This document shows positions 29,354 through 39,184 of a stretch of DNA of 64,000 bases, in pieces. This DNA is from Cyanidium caldarium. Lineage: Eukaryota; Rhodophyta; Bangiophyceae; Cyanidiales; Cyanidiaceae. A model generated the notes under the pieces. That model was not told the origin of the DNA. It did no database searches and saw nothing but the letters and a program-made list of their open reading frames with translations. Numbering within the stretch: the stretch's first letter is position 1; the number at the start of each line of letters is the position of its first letter. The stretch spans positions 124,001 to 188,000 of the forward strand of contig JANCYW010000013.1 of assembly GCA_026184775.1 (NCBI GenBank). The letters run 5' to 3'. The translations under genes were made by a program, and so were the position numbers.

Positions 29354-32179
29354 ATGGTCGCTTTGAGTGACTCCACTGCAACGGGGACGAAACTGCCTCC
29401 CTCCCTCTACCTCCCGTTCCGCACGTTGGGTGTGGTGACAAGTGATGGACGCGACAGTCCGGCGCGGCCGCTGGCGTACGAACTGGGCGGCGAGCCGTTC
29501 GTCATAGTGCCGATCGGCCGCTGCTTGCAACTGTTCGATGGACGCACACTGCACTTGCTGGGCGTGTCCACGCCACTGCCGCACACGGTGACCGCTGTGG
29601 CCCACTTGGGGCGAGAGCGGCTGGCGGTGGCCGCGGGCACCTCGGTGTGGGTGTTGGAGCGGTTGCGCGTGCAGGCGCAACTGCCGCCGGTGCACGCTGA
29701 ACCGGTCACCGGGCTGCTGTCGCTGGGCAACGGCGTGCTGGTGTCGGTGTCCCGTGCCGAACGACGGGCGGTGGTGTACAACCGTGACAACGCCGTCTGC
29801 GGGGATATGCGCTTCGGGGTGGCGGACTGGATGCCCACCGGCCTCATGCTACACCCGCCCACCTACCTCAACAAGATATTGATGGCCGGTGCCGACGGCC
29901 GCGTGCAGCTGGTGAACGTGCGCACCTGCCAGATCGTTCACACTTTTGACTTTGGCAGTGCGGTGACCAGCATGGCCGCTTCACCGGCGGCGGATATCAT
30001 CGCCGTGGGCACGGCGGCCGGCGGCGTACAGCTGCACCACCTGCGACTGGATCGCGCGCTGGCCCAGTTCACCGCCAGCGCCGCCTCCGATACTGCCCGT
30101 ATGGTGGACCGGGTGGTCTCGGCTGTGGCGTTCCGCGTCGACGCGCCGCAGACGCATCCGCACCTGGTGTCGATCACCGACGACGGCACGCTGCAGGTGT
30201 GGGATCTGGGCAAGCAGCGACGACACGCCCGGGTGGCCGGCGTGCACATTGGTGCCTGTCGTTATGCCGCCTTTTACGCTGCCGAACCGTTGATGGTCAG
30301 CGTGGGCGACACCGACAATTACCTCAAGTTGCACCTGTTCGACTCGTTGAACGGCGAGCCGCGGGTGCTCAAGGCGCGCACCGGCCACTGCGCGCCGCCG
30401 CGCCGGGTGCGCTTCGTGGGCGACGATTATCGCCAGCTGCTGACGGCCGGCGGCGCCGATCGGCAGCTGCGGGTGGTGAGCACCATCGCGGCGCATCACA
30501 ATCGCGAGCTATCGCAGAAGGCGCTGAGCAGTCGGCGAGCGCCCAAACGGGCGCGGCAGGCCAGCCACACCGAGGTGGGCGGTGTCGAGCCGGCGGTGGC
30601 GATGACAACCGCCGACGGCAGTGCCGATGATTCCCACTGCTTGTTGCGTCTGCCGCCGGTGCTCGAGGTGGACACCAGCGACGCGCGCCGGCACGACCCC
30701 GAGTTTGCCAACTGCGTCAGCTGCCATGTCGGCCGACGTGAAGCGTACACCTGGCGCTACGAGAGCAATGCGCTGTTCCGGCACGTGCTAGTGCATCACG
30801 CCGATGAAGACGTCGGGCAGCGTGCTGCAGCGGCCACCTGCGTGGCCATCTCGGCGTGTGGCAATTTTGCCGCCGTCGGGCTGTCCAGCGGCCACATCGA
30901 CCTGTTCAACCTGCAGAGCGGATCGCATCGTCGACGTCTGCGGATGGCGCATGTGGATGGCGGCGTGGCCGGGGTGGCGTTTGCGGGCGGCGGTGGCGGG
31001 GACGCGCTGGCCAGCGTCGGTGCCCGCGACCGCCGTTTGAAGGTATTCGGGGAGTACGGCAAGCGCCTGGCTGCCGATATCCGGCTGCCGGGTCCGGCGT
31101 CGCGCGTGCTGTGGAGTCGCACCACCGACCTGCTGGCGGTGGTGTGCGATCACGACTTTAGCGTGCGGGTGTACGACGCGATGACGCAGCGATGCGTGCG
31201 GGTGTTGCGCGGACATCGGGCGCGCATCACCGACGCCGGCTTCAATCACGCCGGCGACGGGCGACAGCTGCTCAGTGTGTCCATGGACGGCACGCTGCGC
31301 ACCTGGGATCTGCCGTCGGGTCGGTGCCTGGACGTGCTGTGCATGGAGGCGGCGCCGACATCGGTGGCCGCATCGCCGCGCGGCGACTTTGTGGTGACCA
31401 CGCACGTGGGCCGGCTCGGCGTGAGCTTGTGGCTGAATCGGGCATTTTACGCAACGCAGGCGGTGTTGGGGAATATGACGGCAGCGGTCGGGGATGCAAA
31501 GATGTGCCGGGCAATTCTGTCGCGACCGGTATCGTTGCCGGAGCTGGTGATGCGTCCGGCGGACGCCGCGACGAACGACGCTCTTGAAGGTGATGGCGCG
31601 ATGGAGTGTCTGGAGTGGCCGGTCGCCGAGGATGCGAACTTGGTGACGCTGGCATGTGTGCCCGAGACGCTATGGGTGTCGTTGACGCAGCTGGAGGCGA
31701 TCCGAGAGCGGAATGCGTGGGGGGGAGGCGACCAGACCGACCAGCCGATGTCGTTTGCAGTGCAGGCAGCGCAGGGGCCCGAATGGGCGACAGCGACAGC
31801 GCCGGATACTGCATCGGCCTCCACGGCACCCACTCCATTCCTGCAGGCGATCCGGCGCGGCGATATCCCGGCGGCCGCGGCGGTGCTGCGCGACCTGCCG
31901 CCCGCCGCAGTGGATGTGGAGTTGCGCACCGTGCCGCCGACCGATTACGCACCCGCACTGCAGTACTTCAACGAGCGCCTGAGCACCCGCACCGACTTTG
32001 AATTGGTGCAGGCACATCTGCGGGTGTTTCTCGACGAGCACGCCGAGGCGCTGGCGGCGTCGGAAGAGCTGGCGGAGGCCGCGCGCCGCTGCTATCGCGA
32101 GCTGGAGGCCGCTTGGGCGCAGGCGGACGAGCTCCTGTCCCGCATATCCTTCTGGTGCCACTTCTTGCGAACCCAATAA
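29354..32179 (+). CDS. UTP21: U3 snoRNP subunit UTP21 (WDR36)
   Basis: A 941-residue protein, close to the yeast length, of the UTP-B complex in the 90S small-subunit processome. Two WD40 beta-propellers fill most of it (for example LVSITDDGTLQVWDLGKQ, LLSVSMDGTLRTWDLPSGR). The C-terminal Utp21 domain reads FLQAIRRGDIPAAAAVLRDL to RTDFELVQAHLRVFLDEHAE and ends FWCHFLRTQ. The central Asn-Cys segment EFANCVSCHVGRREAYTWRY also matches the family. It acts in nucleolar 18S rRNA maturation. Start is the first Met before the propeller. Confidence 0.9.
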   Translation: MVALSDSTATGTKLPPSLYLPFRTLGVVTSDGRDSPARPLAYELGGEPFVIVPIGRCLQLFDGRTLHLLGVSTPLPHTVTAVAHLGRERLAVAAGTSVWVLERLRVQAQLPPVHAEPVTGLLSLGNGVLVSVSRAERRAVVYNRDNAVCGDMRFGVADWMPTGLMLHPPTYLNKILMAGADGRVQLVNVRTCQIVHTFDFGSAVTSMAASPAADIIAVGTAAGGVQLHHLRLDRALAQFTASAASDTARMVDRVVSAVAFRVDAPQTHPHLVSITDDGTLQVWDLGKQRRHARVAGVHIGACRYAAFYAAEPLMVSVGDTDNYLKLHLFDSLNGEPRVLKARTGHCAPPRRVRFVGDDYRQLLTAGGADRQLRVVSTIAAHHNRELSQKALSSRRAPKRARQASHTEVGGVEPAVAMTTADGSADDSHCLLRLPPVLEVDTSDARRHDPEFANCVSCHVGRREAYTWRYESNALFRHVLVHHADEDVGQRAAAATCVAISACGNFAAVGLSSGHIDLFNLQSGSHRRRLRMAHVDGGVAGVAFAGGGGGDALASVGARDRRLKVFGEYGKRLAADIRLPGPASRVLWSRTTDLLAVVCDHDFSVRVYDAMTQRCVRVLRGHRARITDAGFNHAGDGRQLLSVSMDGTLRTWDLPSGRCLDVLCMEAAPTSVAASPRGDFVVTTHVGRLGVSLWLNRAFYATQAVLGNMTAAVGDAKMCRAILSRPVSLPELVMRPADAATNDALEGDGAMECLEWPVAEDANLVTLACVPETLWVSLTQLEAIRERNAWGGGDQTDQPMSFAVQAAQGPEWATATAPDTASASTAPTPFLQAIRRGDIPAAAAVLRDLPPAAVDVELRTVPPTDYAPALQYFNERLSTRTDFELVQAHLRVFLDEHAEALAASEELAEAARRCYRELEAAWAQADELLSRISFWCHFLRTQ

Positions 32180-32489
32180 AGGGCACGAGGCACTTGTGTA
32201 CGTCCTCTCGGAAACCCGATATGCGTCGACGTAACCTCTTCTTCGGTGTGCGTGCCAGTGCCCGCTTCCGTGTTCCATCGTGGGCGATGCTCCGCGGCGA
32301 CTCCAGCGGGCACTGGCGCTCGCGCCTTTCCGTTCGCGGTTGCGGTTCTCGGACCGTTGGCCGCTGCGGTCTGCTGTCGGTGTGTTGGTGGGAATGGCGA
32401 GAGGCGCCGGATACTGCACTGCGGGTTTCAGTTTGTGGAGCACCGCCTCCTCTTCCCTCTCTCTCTCTCGTGCTCTCCGTTGAGCGTTC
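32180..32489. other. Leader of the transporter gene with a CT-rich tract
   Basis: About 310 bp. A run of CT dinucleotides (about 32447-32469) lies 20 bp before the ATG. No other feature is visible. Confidence 0.45.
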
Positions 32490-34370
32490 ATGTCTGAGCG
32501 GGATCGGCTGCGATACGTGGACGGGATGGACATAACCGAGGGCTTCGCGAAACCGCATTACGACTCGGGCGCGGACAGCCGCGGCAGCAGTCCGTCGACG
32601 GGCGTGGAGGTGGTCAGCCGGGGACCGGGCGGCCCAGTGGCGCCCGAGGGGCGCGGTGTGTCCCGTTGGGGGCTGTTGGGCAACTTTACCAACATGCTGA
32701 AGGGCTTCCTCGGGCTCAACTTTCTCTACATCTCGTACGCGTTTTCGTACGCGGGGGTGATACGCGGCGCGGTGGGGCTGGTGCTGGTGGCGCTGCTGAC
32801 GTTCCACGGCTGCCGACTGTTGGTGCAGGTGAAGGACGAGATGCCGCAGGCGCAAGAGCGATATCGGGCGCAGGCGGCCGCCGCCAGCTCCGCCAACACC
32901 TCCACCGACGCGCACCCGCAGTCCACCCCAGCGCCACCGCCCCAAGACACCACCCGCCCCATCCTGTATGGTGACATTGGTGAGTACGCCATGGGCATTG
33001 CGGGCAAGGCGGTGGTCAACGTCAGTCTGCTGTTGTCGCAGTTCGGTTTCTGCACCGGCTACCTGATCTTCCTCTCGCACACCGCGCACGATCTGGCGCG
33101 CAGCGACCTGCCGTACGCGGTGTTTGTGCTGCTGCCGCTGCCGGTCCTGATCCCCATCGCGTTGTTGCGCTCGGTGCGCACGCTGACGCCGTTCAGCCTC
33201 GTGGCCAACGTGGGCATCTTCACCGGTTTCGCCTCGGTGCTGGTGTATCTGCTGTTCAACTTCGAGTATCGACCGTCGAGTCCACCGCTGCGCGAACTGC
33301 CGGTGTTTTTCGGGCAGGTGACCGCGGCGTTCGAGGGCATCGGGGTGGTGCTACCGGTGCAGGACAGCATGAAGGATCCGTCGTACTACTCGATGGTGCT
33401 GGCAGCGACCATGGTGGTGTTGAGCGCGGTGCTGATGCTGATCGGGCTGCTCGGCTTTATGACATTCGGCGACGGCACCCGCTCCATCATCCTGTTGAAC
33501 ATGGGGCAGAGTCCGGCGGTGACCGTGGTGAAGATCGTGGCTATGATCGGCATCCTGTTCACCTACCCGCTGCAGCTGGTGCCGATTGCGCAGGCGCTGG
33601 AGCACTGGATCGCTGAGCGCATGGTGCCCAACTGGGAGCGTTACGAGCGCGGCGAGGCCAGCGAGGAAGCGGAGGCCGACGACGACGACGACGACGACAG
33701 TGAAGAGGAGGATGACGCAGCGGAAAACGGAGAGGTGGCTGCGCTGGGGCGGAAAGTGTCCTGGCGCGCCGAATGGGAAGACGCGGAGGTGAAGAAAGAT
33801 CCGGCCGATGGCCTGCCGGCCATGAAGGTGGTGGCGGTGGCCGGTGGGTTGGAGAATGGCGATGTAGGTCCGAGCACCTCGGAAGCTGCTGCCGCCGCCG
33901 CCGCCGCTGCTCCCATCGTCTACGCGGCGCCTTCCGACGACCGCGACGTTGCCTCATCGCCGGCGGTCGACAGTTCGCCGCCGGTGCGCCGCCGGTGGCG
34001 CCTCAAACTGCGCAAACTGTTTATTCACAACGGTTTCGATATCGCCGCGCGCGTATCGCTCGTGCTGGGCACGGCGCTGGCGGCGGTCATCGCCGGACGC
34101 GACTTTGGCCTGTTCCAATCGCTGGTAGGGGCACTGGGCGCGTCCACGCTGGCCTACACCCTGCCGGCGCTGTTTCACGCTCGCGTATACTGGGCGCGCA
34201 TGTCCCGTTGGCGCCGCGCGGCCGACATCGCGGTGGTCGTGGTGGGCATCACCAGCACCGTCGTGGCCACTGCGGTCACCATCGCAGAGCTGGTGAGCAA
34301 CTCGCACGTCACCAGCAGCGGCGACGCACCGGCCGCCATGCCGTCATCAAACGTAACGGAACGCACCTAA
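32490..34370 (+). CDS. AAAP/SLC36-type amino acid transporter
   Basis: A 626-residue multispanning transporter, probably vacuolar or plasma membrane. Seen: GNFTNMLKGFLGLNFLYISY, first helix of the AAAP fold; GDIGEYAMGIAGKAVVNVSL followed by SQFGFCTGYLIFLS; FEGIGVVLPVQDSMKDPSYY, the SLC36 signature; and FGDGTRSIILLNMGQSPAVT. About eleven helices can be picked out. A long acidic cytosolic loop (EEAEADDDDDDDSEEEDD, near residue 395) and an alanine run split the last helices from the rest, which is unusual for the family. Substrate unknown; SLC36 members co-transport small amino acids with protons. Confidence 0.88.
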   Translation: MSERDRLRYVDGMDITEGFAKPHYDSGADSRGSSPSTGVEVVSRGPGGPVAPEGRGVSRWGLLGNFTNMLKGFLGLNFLYISYAFSYAGVIRGAVGLVLVALLTFHGCRLLVQVKDEMPQAQERYRAQAAAASSANTSTDAHPQSTPAPPPQDTTRPILYGDIGEYAMGIAGKAVVNVSLLLSQFGFCTGYLIFLSHTAHDLARSDLPYAVFVLLPLPVLIPIALLRSVRTLTPFSLVANVGIFTGFASVLVYLLFNFEYRPSSPPLRELPVFFGQVTAAFEGIGVVLPVQDSMKDPSYYSMVLAATMVVLSAVLMLIGLLGFMTFGDGTRSIILLNMGQSPAVTVVKIVAMIGILFTYPLQLVPIAQALEHWIAERMVPNWERYERGEASEEAEADDDDDDDSEEEDDAAENGEVAALGRKVSWRAEWEDAEVKKDPADGLPAMKVVAVAGGLENGDVGPSTSEAAAAAAAAAPIVYAAPSDDRDVASSPAVDSSPPVRRRWRLKLRKLFIHNGFDIAARVSLVLGTALAAVIAGRDFGLFQSLVGALGASTLAYTLPALFHARVYWARMSRWRRAADIAVVVVGITSTVVATAVTIAELVSNSHVTSSGDAPAAMPSSNVTERT

Positions 34371-34771
34371 AAGGAAAGGAGCGGAACGCCGTACAGTGCC
34401 CTCGTCATAGGCACCTTACACCCACAGGGAGAGCATCGAGAAGAGAAGAGGATCGGTAGAGGAGGGTACGAGCATTGGGGAAGGGAGTGTTATGGGATGC
34501 GTTGGTCGTCCAAGTTCATCCATCGGCCCGACTACTCGTGAGGCGATGAAACGAGCAGGGCCTCCTGCCTGCTTGTCGGCTCGAATGCGCTGCACGATGC
34601 GCCGATCCCGCGCATCGTTGGGGCGTTCGGCGTTCGGGAGAGACCGTCGCGACGGGGTGGAAGTGCATTTTGTGAGTGAATGTGAGGAGGGTGCTCTTCG
34701 CAAGCCCAACGCTTTCCAACCATTCCCTGTACCGTGCGGGAGACAGGATCCCGCACGGCCTCGTCCTGGTG
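34371..34771. other. Intergenic region
   Basis: About 400 bp between two plus-strand genes. Frames here have no ATG-started product that I can support. Nothing recognised. Confidence 0.35.
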
Positions 34772-35041
34772 ATGGAGACGGTAACGAGAGTGTTCGGGGC
34801 ATCGACGCAATCGAGCCTGCTCAACTTCTCGCGAGCCGGAGCGCTGTTGTTAGGCGTGATGGCGGGCGGCTCGGCGGCGTCCTCACAGCAAAAATCCAAG
34901 TTGGACCATCTGAGAGCCAAGTTGGCGGAGAGGGAGGCGGAGATCGCCGCACTGAAGGCGAACGGTGGTGCGAGCGGTGGTGCCCGGGCGCTGGCGTCGG
35001 ATGACCCCGTGCAAGCGTGGATCGACGCTCTGAGCCAATAG
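34772..35041 (+). CDS. Small membrane protein, possibly mitochondrial ATP synthase subunit e
   Basis: An 89-residue protein. A short N-terminal segment is followed by a glycine/alanine-rich hydrophobic stretch (SRAGALLLGVMAGGSAASSQ) and then a charged helix KLDHLRAKLAEREAEIAALK. The order (RxxALxLGxxxG membrane helix with glycine packing motif, then a coiled coil of about 25 residues) resembles ATP synthase subunit e, which helps dimerise complex V. Similarity is at pattern level only. Start at the first ATG of the open frame. Other one-helix organelle proteins could look the same. Confidence 0.45.
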   Translation: METVTRVFGASTQSSLLNFSRAGALLLGVMAGGSAASSQQKSKLDHLRAKLAEREAEIAALKANGGASGGARALASDDPVQAWIDALSQ

Positions 35042-35090
35042 GAACGGGAGAGGGAGTGCGGCGGAGGAACACCGAGATAAGAATCGCACT

Positions 35091-35306
35091 TCAAGACGTT
35101 TTCGAGTCGCTCTCCTTCAACGTGTCCGGCTCGATCTGCAGCACGGTGCAGCAGCGCTGCTCCAGCCGCTCCACGTGCGACTCCACCTGCTCCAGCTGTG
35201 CGTCCAGTGCTAGCAGACGTTGGCGGGCCTGCTCATCGAACGCCTCCAGCGCCTGCACCAGTCCATCTAAGCGCGCCTCCAACTCGGGCAGCGCGTCTTT
35301 TACCAT
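35091..35306 (-). CDS. Short coiled-coil protein resembling BRK1/HSPC300 (or WASH subunit CCDC53)
   Basis: A 71-residue protein that is almost one helix. The stretch LEAFDEQARQRLLALDAQLE continues QVESHVERLEQRC. It follows the pattern phe-asp, then R-x-R-L-x-x-L, then E-x-x-(I/V)-E-x-(I/L)-E that I know from BRK1/HSPC300 of the SCAR/WAVE complex; the CCDC53 subunit of WASH has a related helix. The size fits BRK1 (about 75 residues). Its stop is 49 bp from the stop of the convergent upstream gene. The frame is short, so chance is possible, but the heptad pattern is clean. Confidence 0.5.
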   Translation of the reverse strand: MVKDALPELEARLDGLVQALEAFDEQARQRLLALDAQLEQVESHVERLEQRCCTVLQIEPDTLKESDSKTS

Positions 35307-35610
35307 AAAATTGCGAAATGGAGTGATGTTCAGGTAAGGGGCGAATTGGCGGGTTGCCGCAAGAGGGTGGACGGATCGACTGCACCACGTCGACGGGAGG
35401 CGATCCGTGCCCCGATCAGCCCTTCGGTTTCGATGTACGGGGTCCGCGCGTTAAGACTCCCCCTGTCAGCGACGAAACCGAAACCCGCGAGGCATTGCCG
35501 CCAGCGCGCGAGCTCCTCTTTCAGCCGACCGGCAACAACATGCGCTTTACGAACGACCGCCGCACCTCCTGCGCTCCCTCCCCGTCCCTCTCTTGCCGCC
35601 CACACATACT
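35307..35610. other. Intergenic region between two minus-strand coiled-coil genes
   Basis: About 300 bp; upstream DNA of the 71-codon gene. I see nothing definable. Confidence 0.35.
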
Positions 35611-37167
35611 TCACACTATCGAGTTCTGGGTGGTGTTCGGAGTGGATTGCTGGTTGCGCAACCACTCGGAAAAGCTGAGTACGCGCGCCGGCAGCACACC
35701 ATCACGATCCCCTCTGACTCTCTTCTTCTCGTGCGCCTCCAACAGTTTCGAGTCAAAGGCCTGAATGTGTTGACGCACCAGCGACGGTTCCTGTGACTCG
35801 TTCAGGCTGCGATTCGGTTTGAAGGCGGAGCGACGGCTGACGGTGGGCGTGCGCCCGGAGGCATCGTTCGCGCCGGCGGCCGGGCGGAGCGGCGTCATCG
35901 CGCGCCGGGCCTCTCGCAGAGTCGCCTCCACGTTCTCTTTCTGTGGCTCCGTGCCCACGGCTTGCAATATCTCCGGTGGCTGGCCGTTCAGGGCCGCTTG
36001 CAGCTTTCGCTCCAGGATATCCCGCTCCAACTTGACGATATCCAGTTCCTCATGGGCGTTGCGCAGCTTGGCGTTCAACTCTTGGTAGGCCGCCGATCCC
36101 AGCACGCCCGCATTCCGCTCGTGTAGGCGCGCCGCGGCCTCCTCCTGCATCCGCAGCACTTGCGCCGCCAGTCGGTCGCGCTCGCGCTCCACGGTGGCCA
36201 GGTGCAGCCGGCCTTCGTCGCCCTGCTCGTCTAGTGTGCGCACTCGCGCCTCCAGGCTTATTATTTGGGAGACCAAACCCGAGCGACTCTGCTGCTCGTC
36301 GCGCAGCGTGGTCCGCAACGACTCCACCAGCTGCTGCGTGGCCTGCAATTCGCCCTCGCGTTGGGCGGCCCTCTTCTCCAAGTCGGCGATGGTCTCGCGG
36401 ATAATGCGGCTGGGTATCGCCGCCCACCGTTCCGAAGCCGGTGGCGCGCTAGCGGCCGGTGGCGATAGCGCCGGTTCGGCCGCCGCCGGCGGTCCCTCTG
36501 TCGGCGTCCTCGTGGTGGTGTTTGCCGCCTCCTGTTCGAAAGTGGCCGACAAATTCGTCAGCAGGGCATCGCCGCCTCTCTCGCCTTCCACGGCCGACAT
36601 GGAGCGGTCTCCGCTGGGAACGTCGTGGGCGAACGGCGTTGGCGGCGGGTGCAGCGCCGAGCGCTCCGCACTGCGCGGCGCCGAATCCACCAGCTGCACG
36701 CGCTTGCTGGCCCACGCCTGCCGTTGCTCCTCCAACTCGGTCTCGTCCACCGCCGCCGCCACCCGCTCAGTGTCCCAGTCGTCGTCGAAGGGATTGACTC
36801 CGCCGCCACCACCGTCATCGCGTGCGACCGATATCGGTTGAGTGGCCGGCGTGCTGTCGGTGGTTGCCGACGCCGCCTCGTCGGTGGTGCGATCCATAGC
36901 GCCGTCCTCTTCTGCCGGCACCCAGGCTCCTTGGACCTCTTTCATGGGCGTCTCCTCCTCGGCGGCAGGGCTAGCGACTCGGTCGCTGGCAAACAGTCCC
37001 GACAAGCCGTCCGCGAGCCAGCTCTCGGCAGCGGAGGGCGCCACCGGCGGTTCCATCGCGCCGGTCACCTCACCCACCGTCTCATCTTCAGTCGCGCCGG
37101 CGGCGTGCGGCTCTGTTGCCGATCGACGCTTGCTGGCAGATCGACGAAAGGCGTTGGCCAAGTACAT
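35611..37167 (-). CDS. Coiled-coil protein of unknown function with a KEN motif
   Basis: A 518-residue protein. The N-terminal ~240 residues are low-complexity (Ala/Glu/Ser/Pro). Residues about 250-390 form a long coiled coil (IADLEKRAAQREGELQATQQ, LVSQIISLEARVRTLDEQ, EELDIVKLERDILERKLQAA). The C-terminus is basic and ends with SFSEWLRNQQ near-repeat-free sequence. QKENVEA, at about residue 410, contains the KEN box used by the anaphase-promoting complex as a degron. It could be a golgin, spindle or cytoskeletal protein; no family is recognised. Confidence 0.7.
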   Translation of the reverse strand: MYLANAFRRSASKRRSATEPHAAGATEDETVGEVTGAMEPPVAPSAAESWLADGLSGLFASDRVASPAAEEETPMKEVQGAWVPAEEDGAMDRTTDEAASATTDSTPATQPISVARDDGGGGGVNPFDDDWDTERVAAAVDETELEEQRQAWASKRVQLVDSAPRSAERSALHPPPTPFAHDVPSGDRSMSAVEGERGGDALLTNLSATFEQEAANTTTRTPTEGPPAAAEPALSPPAASAPPASERWAAIPSRIIRETIADLEKRAAQREGELQATQQLVESLRTTLRDEQQSRSGLVSQIISLEARVRTLDEQGDEGRLHLATVERERDRLAAQVLRMQEEAAARLHERNAGVLGSAAYQELNAKLRNAHEELDIVKLERDILERKLQAALNGQPPEILQAVGTEPQKENVEATLREARRAMTPLRPAAGANDASGRTPTVSRRSAFKPNRSLNESQEPSLVRQHIQAFDSKLLEAHEKKRVRGDRDGVLPARVLSFSEWLRNQQSTPNTTQNSIV

Positions 37168-37739
37168 AGAAAATGTGAAGGGAGGGGGACGCGTCCACGT
37201 CAAACCAGGAGTGGGAACGTCCCGCCAAATCGAGTTCAAATTTGCGAGAAAACTGCAGGGACAATGTGCCGCGGGAGCCGCATTTGCGGTTTGAGGGGGG
37301 CGTCGATGCGACGCGTTGAGTTTGTTGAACGCGGTGAATATGACCAGGGTATGTTCGGTATTCCCGCAGTGTTCAGACGTGTGGATTGATTCGGCGTGGC
37401 ACGCGTGGCGTTTGTGGCAACTCTAGAGTCCACGCAGTGGCCCGAAACGAAACCGTTGCACGAGCGCCGTATTCCGCCTGCCATCTGTTCGTCGCACCCG
37501 CTTCTTCACCGTGCACACGCGGCCTCTCTCTGTACCCGTTGCTGTCGGCCCCCGCGGACAGCAAGCTCCGCAACGACGATCGCGATGCGCGCAGTGGACG
37601 CAATCACAATCGTCGGAAACTGGCTGCCGCCTTTCTACCCCGCTTCCAGTCACATCGACTGCGCGGTTCACGCCGCGCCGCGACGAATGAGTTGAGCGTA
37701 CCGACACGTCCAAGGTGCTTGTACAGAGGGGAGCAGAAA
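37168..37739. promoter_or_regulatory. Divergent intergenic region
   Basis: About 570 bp between outward-facing genes. The SAP30-like frame is open through part of it but lacks domain features and a better start. I see no repeat or RNA. Confidence 0.4.
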
Positions 37740-38954
37740 ATGAGCGTGCTGGAGGAGCAGGGGGAGGCGCGGCCGGAGGAGCGCGAGACAGAGGGCTGCG
37801 ACGGGCGTGACAAGCGCTATCTCGAGGTGGGTCGGGGTGAATGTCCCGCGACGACGACGACGTTTTCGGGCGGTCTACAGGGCGCAGATCAAGAGGGCAT
37901 GCACAAGGGAGAAATATTCGGTGAGGCACGTGAATGGATGGTCAGGGAGGAGGGCGGCAAGGCGGCACAGGTCGGTGGATGCACACCGCCAGGCCCTTCA
38001 ACGTACGGGTGGCACGCTCCGGTCGGAGCGGCTAGCATCCCTGTCAATATTGGTGGTGCCGCCACGACCTTTCCGGGGAAGGAGCCGTTAAGCGCGGGTG
38101 GATCCGGCTCGCAGTCGCCCAAATCGCCGCCGAACTGGGCGCCCGACCCGGACGACGCGCTGTTGCCGCAGGGCACGCGCGTGCGCATCATCGGCAACAA
38201 CCGCACCAAGTCGCGCCTGGTGGGCGAGGAGGGCGCGGTGAAAAGCGCCGCGCCCATCGGCGGGTGGCACGTGATCCAGCTGGACCGCGGGCGGCTCATT
38301 CGCGTGCAGCGCAACGCCATCCAGGTGCTGTCGATACCCGAGGGCGCGGCACTGGTGGAGACCCAGCCGGGCCTGAAGCTGAAACGGGAGCGCGTGCGAA
38401 CACCGTCGCGTCGCCGCACCGCCCACGACTCGCCGACACTGAGCGTGGTGACGCCCACTCAGCCGGGTCGCGACGGCTGGGGTGGGGAGCGGGACGGTTC
38501 GCCACAGGAGCTGCGCCTCGGCGTGCCCGCCATGGTGCATGAACGCCTGCCGCTATGGCCCGCAGCGCACAGCGAACATCTCGCGGAGGGCTACTCGTCG
38601 AGCTCACCGTCACCGCGACAGCGTTTCTCGGCAGGCCTGGTGCTGGAGGCGCGACAGTCGGCGTCGCCCACCGACGTGCCCGAGTGGCACGGCGGCGAGG
38701 AACGCGGCGCCGCCCGCACCGAGCCGTACGTGAACATTCGTCGATTGAACGCCAAAGCGCTGCGACGATACTCGAAGAACTTTAACCTGCCACTGCGCTC
38801 AGACGTGAGCCGCGCGCAGTTGGTGCACGAGGTGCAGTCGCACTTTGCCGAAATGCAGGTGGATGAACAGGCGGAGATTGCGGAGTTTCTGCGGGTGGTG
38901 CACGAGGGCGGCAACGCGCGCGACTCGGCCCGAAGAAGGTCGTCGCCGGGTTGA
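37740..38954 (+). CDS. SAP30-like Sin3-binding protein with an SH3/KOW-like segment
   Basis: A 404-residue protein. The C-terminus, NIRRLNAKALRRYSKNFNLP followed by SRAQLVHEVQSHFAEMQVDE, matches the SAP30 Sin3-binding domain: L-x-x-L-R-R-Y, then a conserved Q-L-V and H-F, then the V-x-E helix. SAP30 bridges Sin3 and histone deacetylase complexes. A central segment, LPQGTRVRIIGNNRTKSRLV, then GEEGAVKSAAPIGGWHVIQL, looks like a small beta-barrel of the KOW/SH3 class. The N-terminus is acidic and low-complexity. Start is the first Met after the open leader. It is probably a nuclear co-repressor subunit. Confidence 0.72.
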   Translation: MSVLEEQGEARPEERETEGCDGRDKRYLEVGRGECPATTTTFSGGLQGADQEGMHKGEIFGEAREWMVREEGGKAAQVGGCTPPGPSTYGWHAPVGAASIPVNIGGAATTFPGKEPLSAGGSGSQSPKSPPNWAPDPDDALLPQGTRVRIIGNNRTKSRLVGEEGAVKSAAPIGGWHVIQLDRGRLIRVQRNAIQVLSIPEGAALVETQPGLKLKRERVRTPSRRRTAHDSPTLSVVTPTQPGRDGWGGERDGSPQELRLGVPAMVHERLPLWPAAHSEHLAEGYSSSSPSPRQRFSAGLVLEARQSASPTDVPEWHGGEERGAARTEPYVNIRRLNAKALRRYSKNFNLPLRSDVSRAQLVHEVQSHFAEMQVDEQAEIAEFLRVVHEGGNARDSARRRSSPG

Positions 38955-39184
38955 TTGTATTGGGTTGGAAAGAGAGGGCGCTTGGACGGGTCGCGAGGGA
39001 CGATCGACGAAATTGCGGGCGCGCGTGGAGGGGAGTTTTTTGTTGATGGACAACGGGCGCAAAGTAATTGGGTGAAGAGGCTACAGCTGCTGCTGCTGCC
39101 GTCATCTTTACCACGCTTCACTGTGGGACACAGAGCCGCTGTGCGCTGCAACACCTGCTCTCGCGCTCACCCTCACTAAACGCA

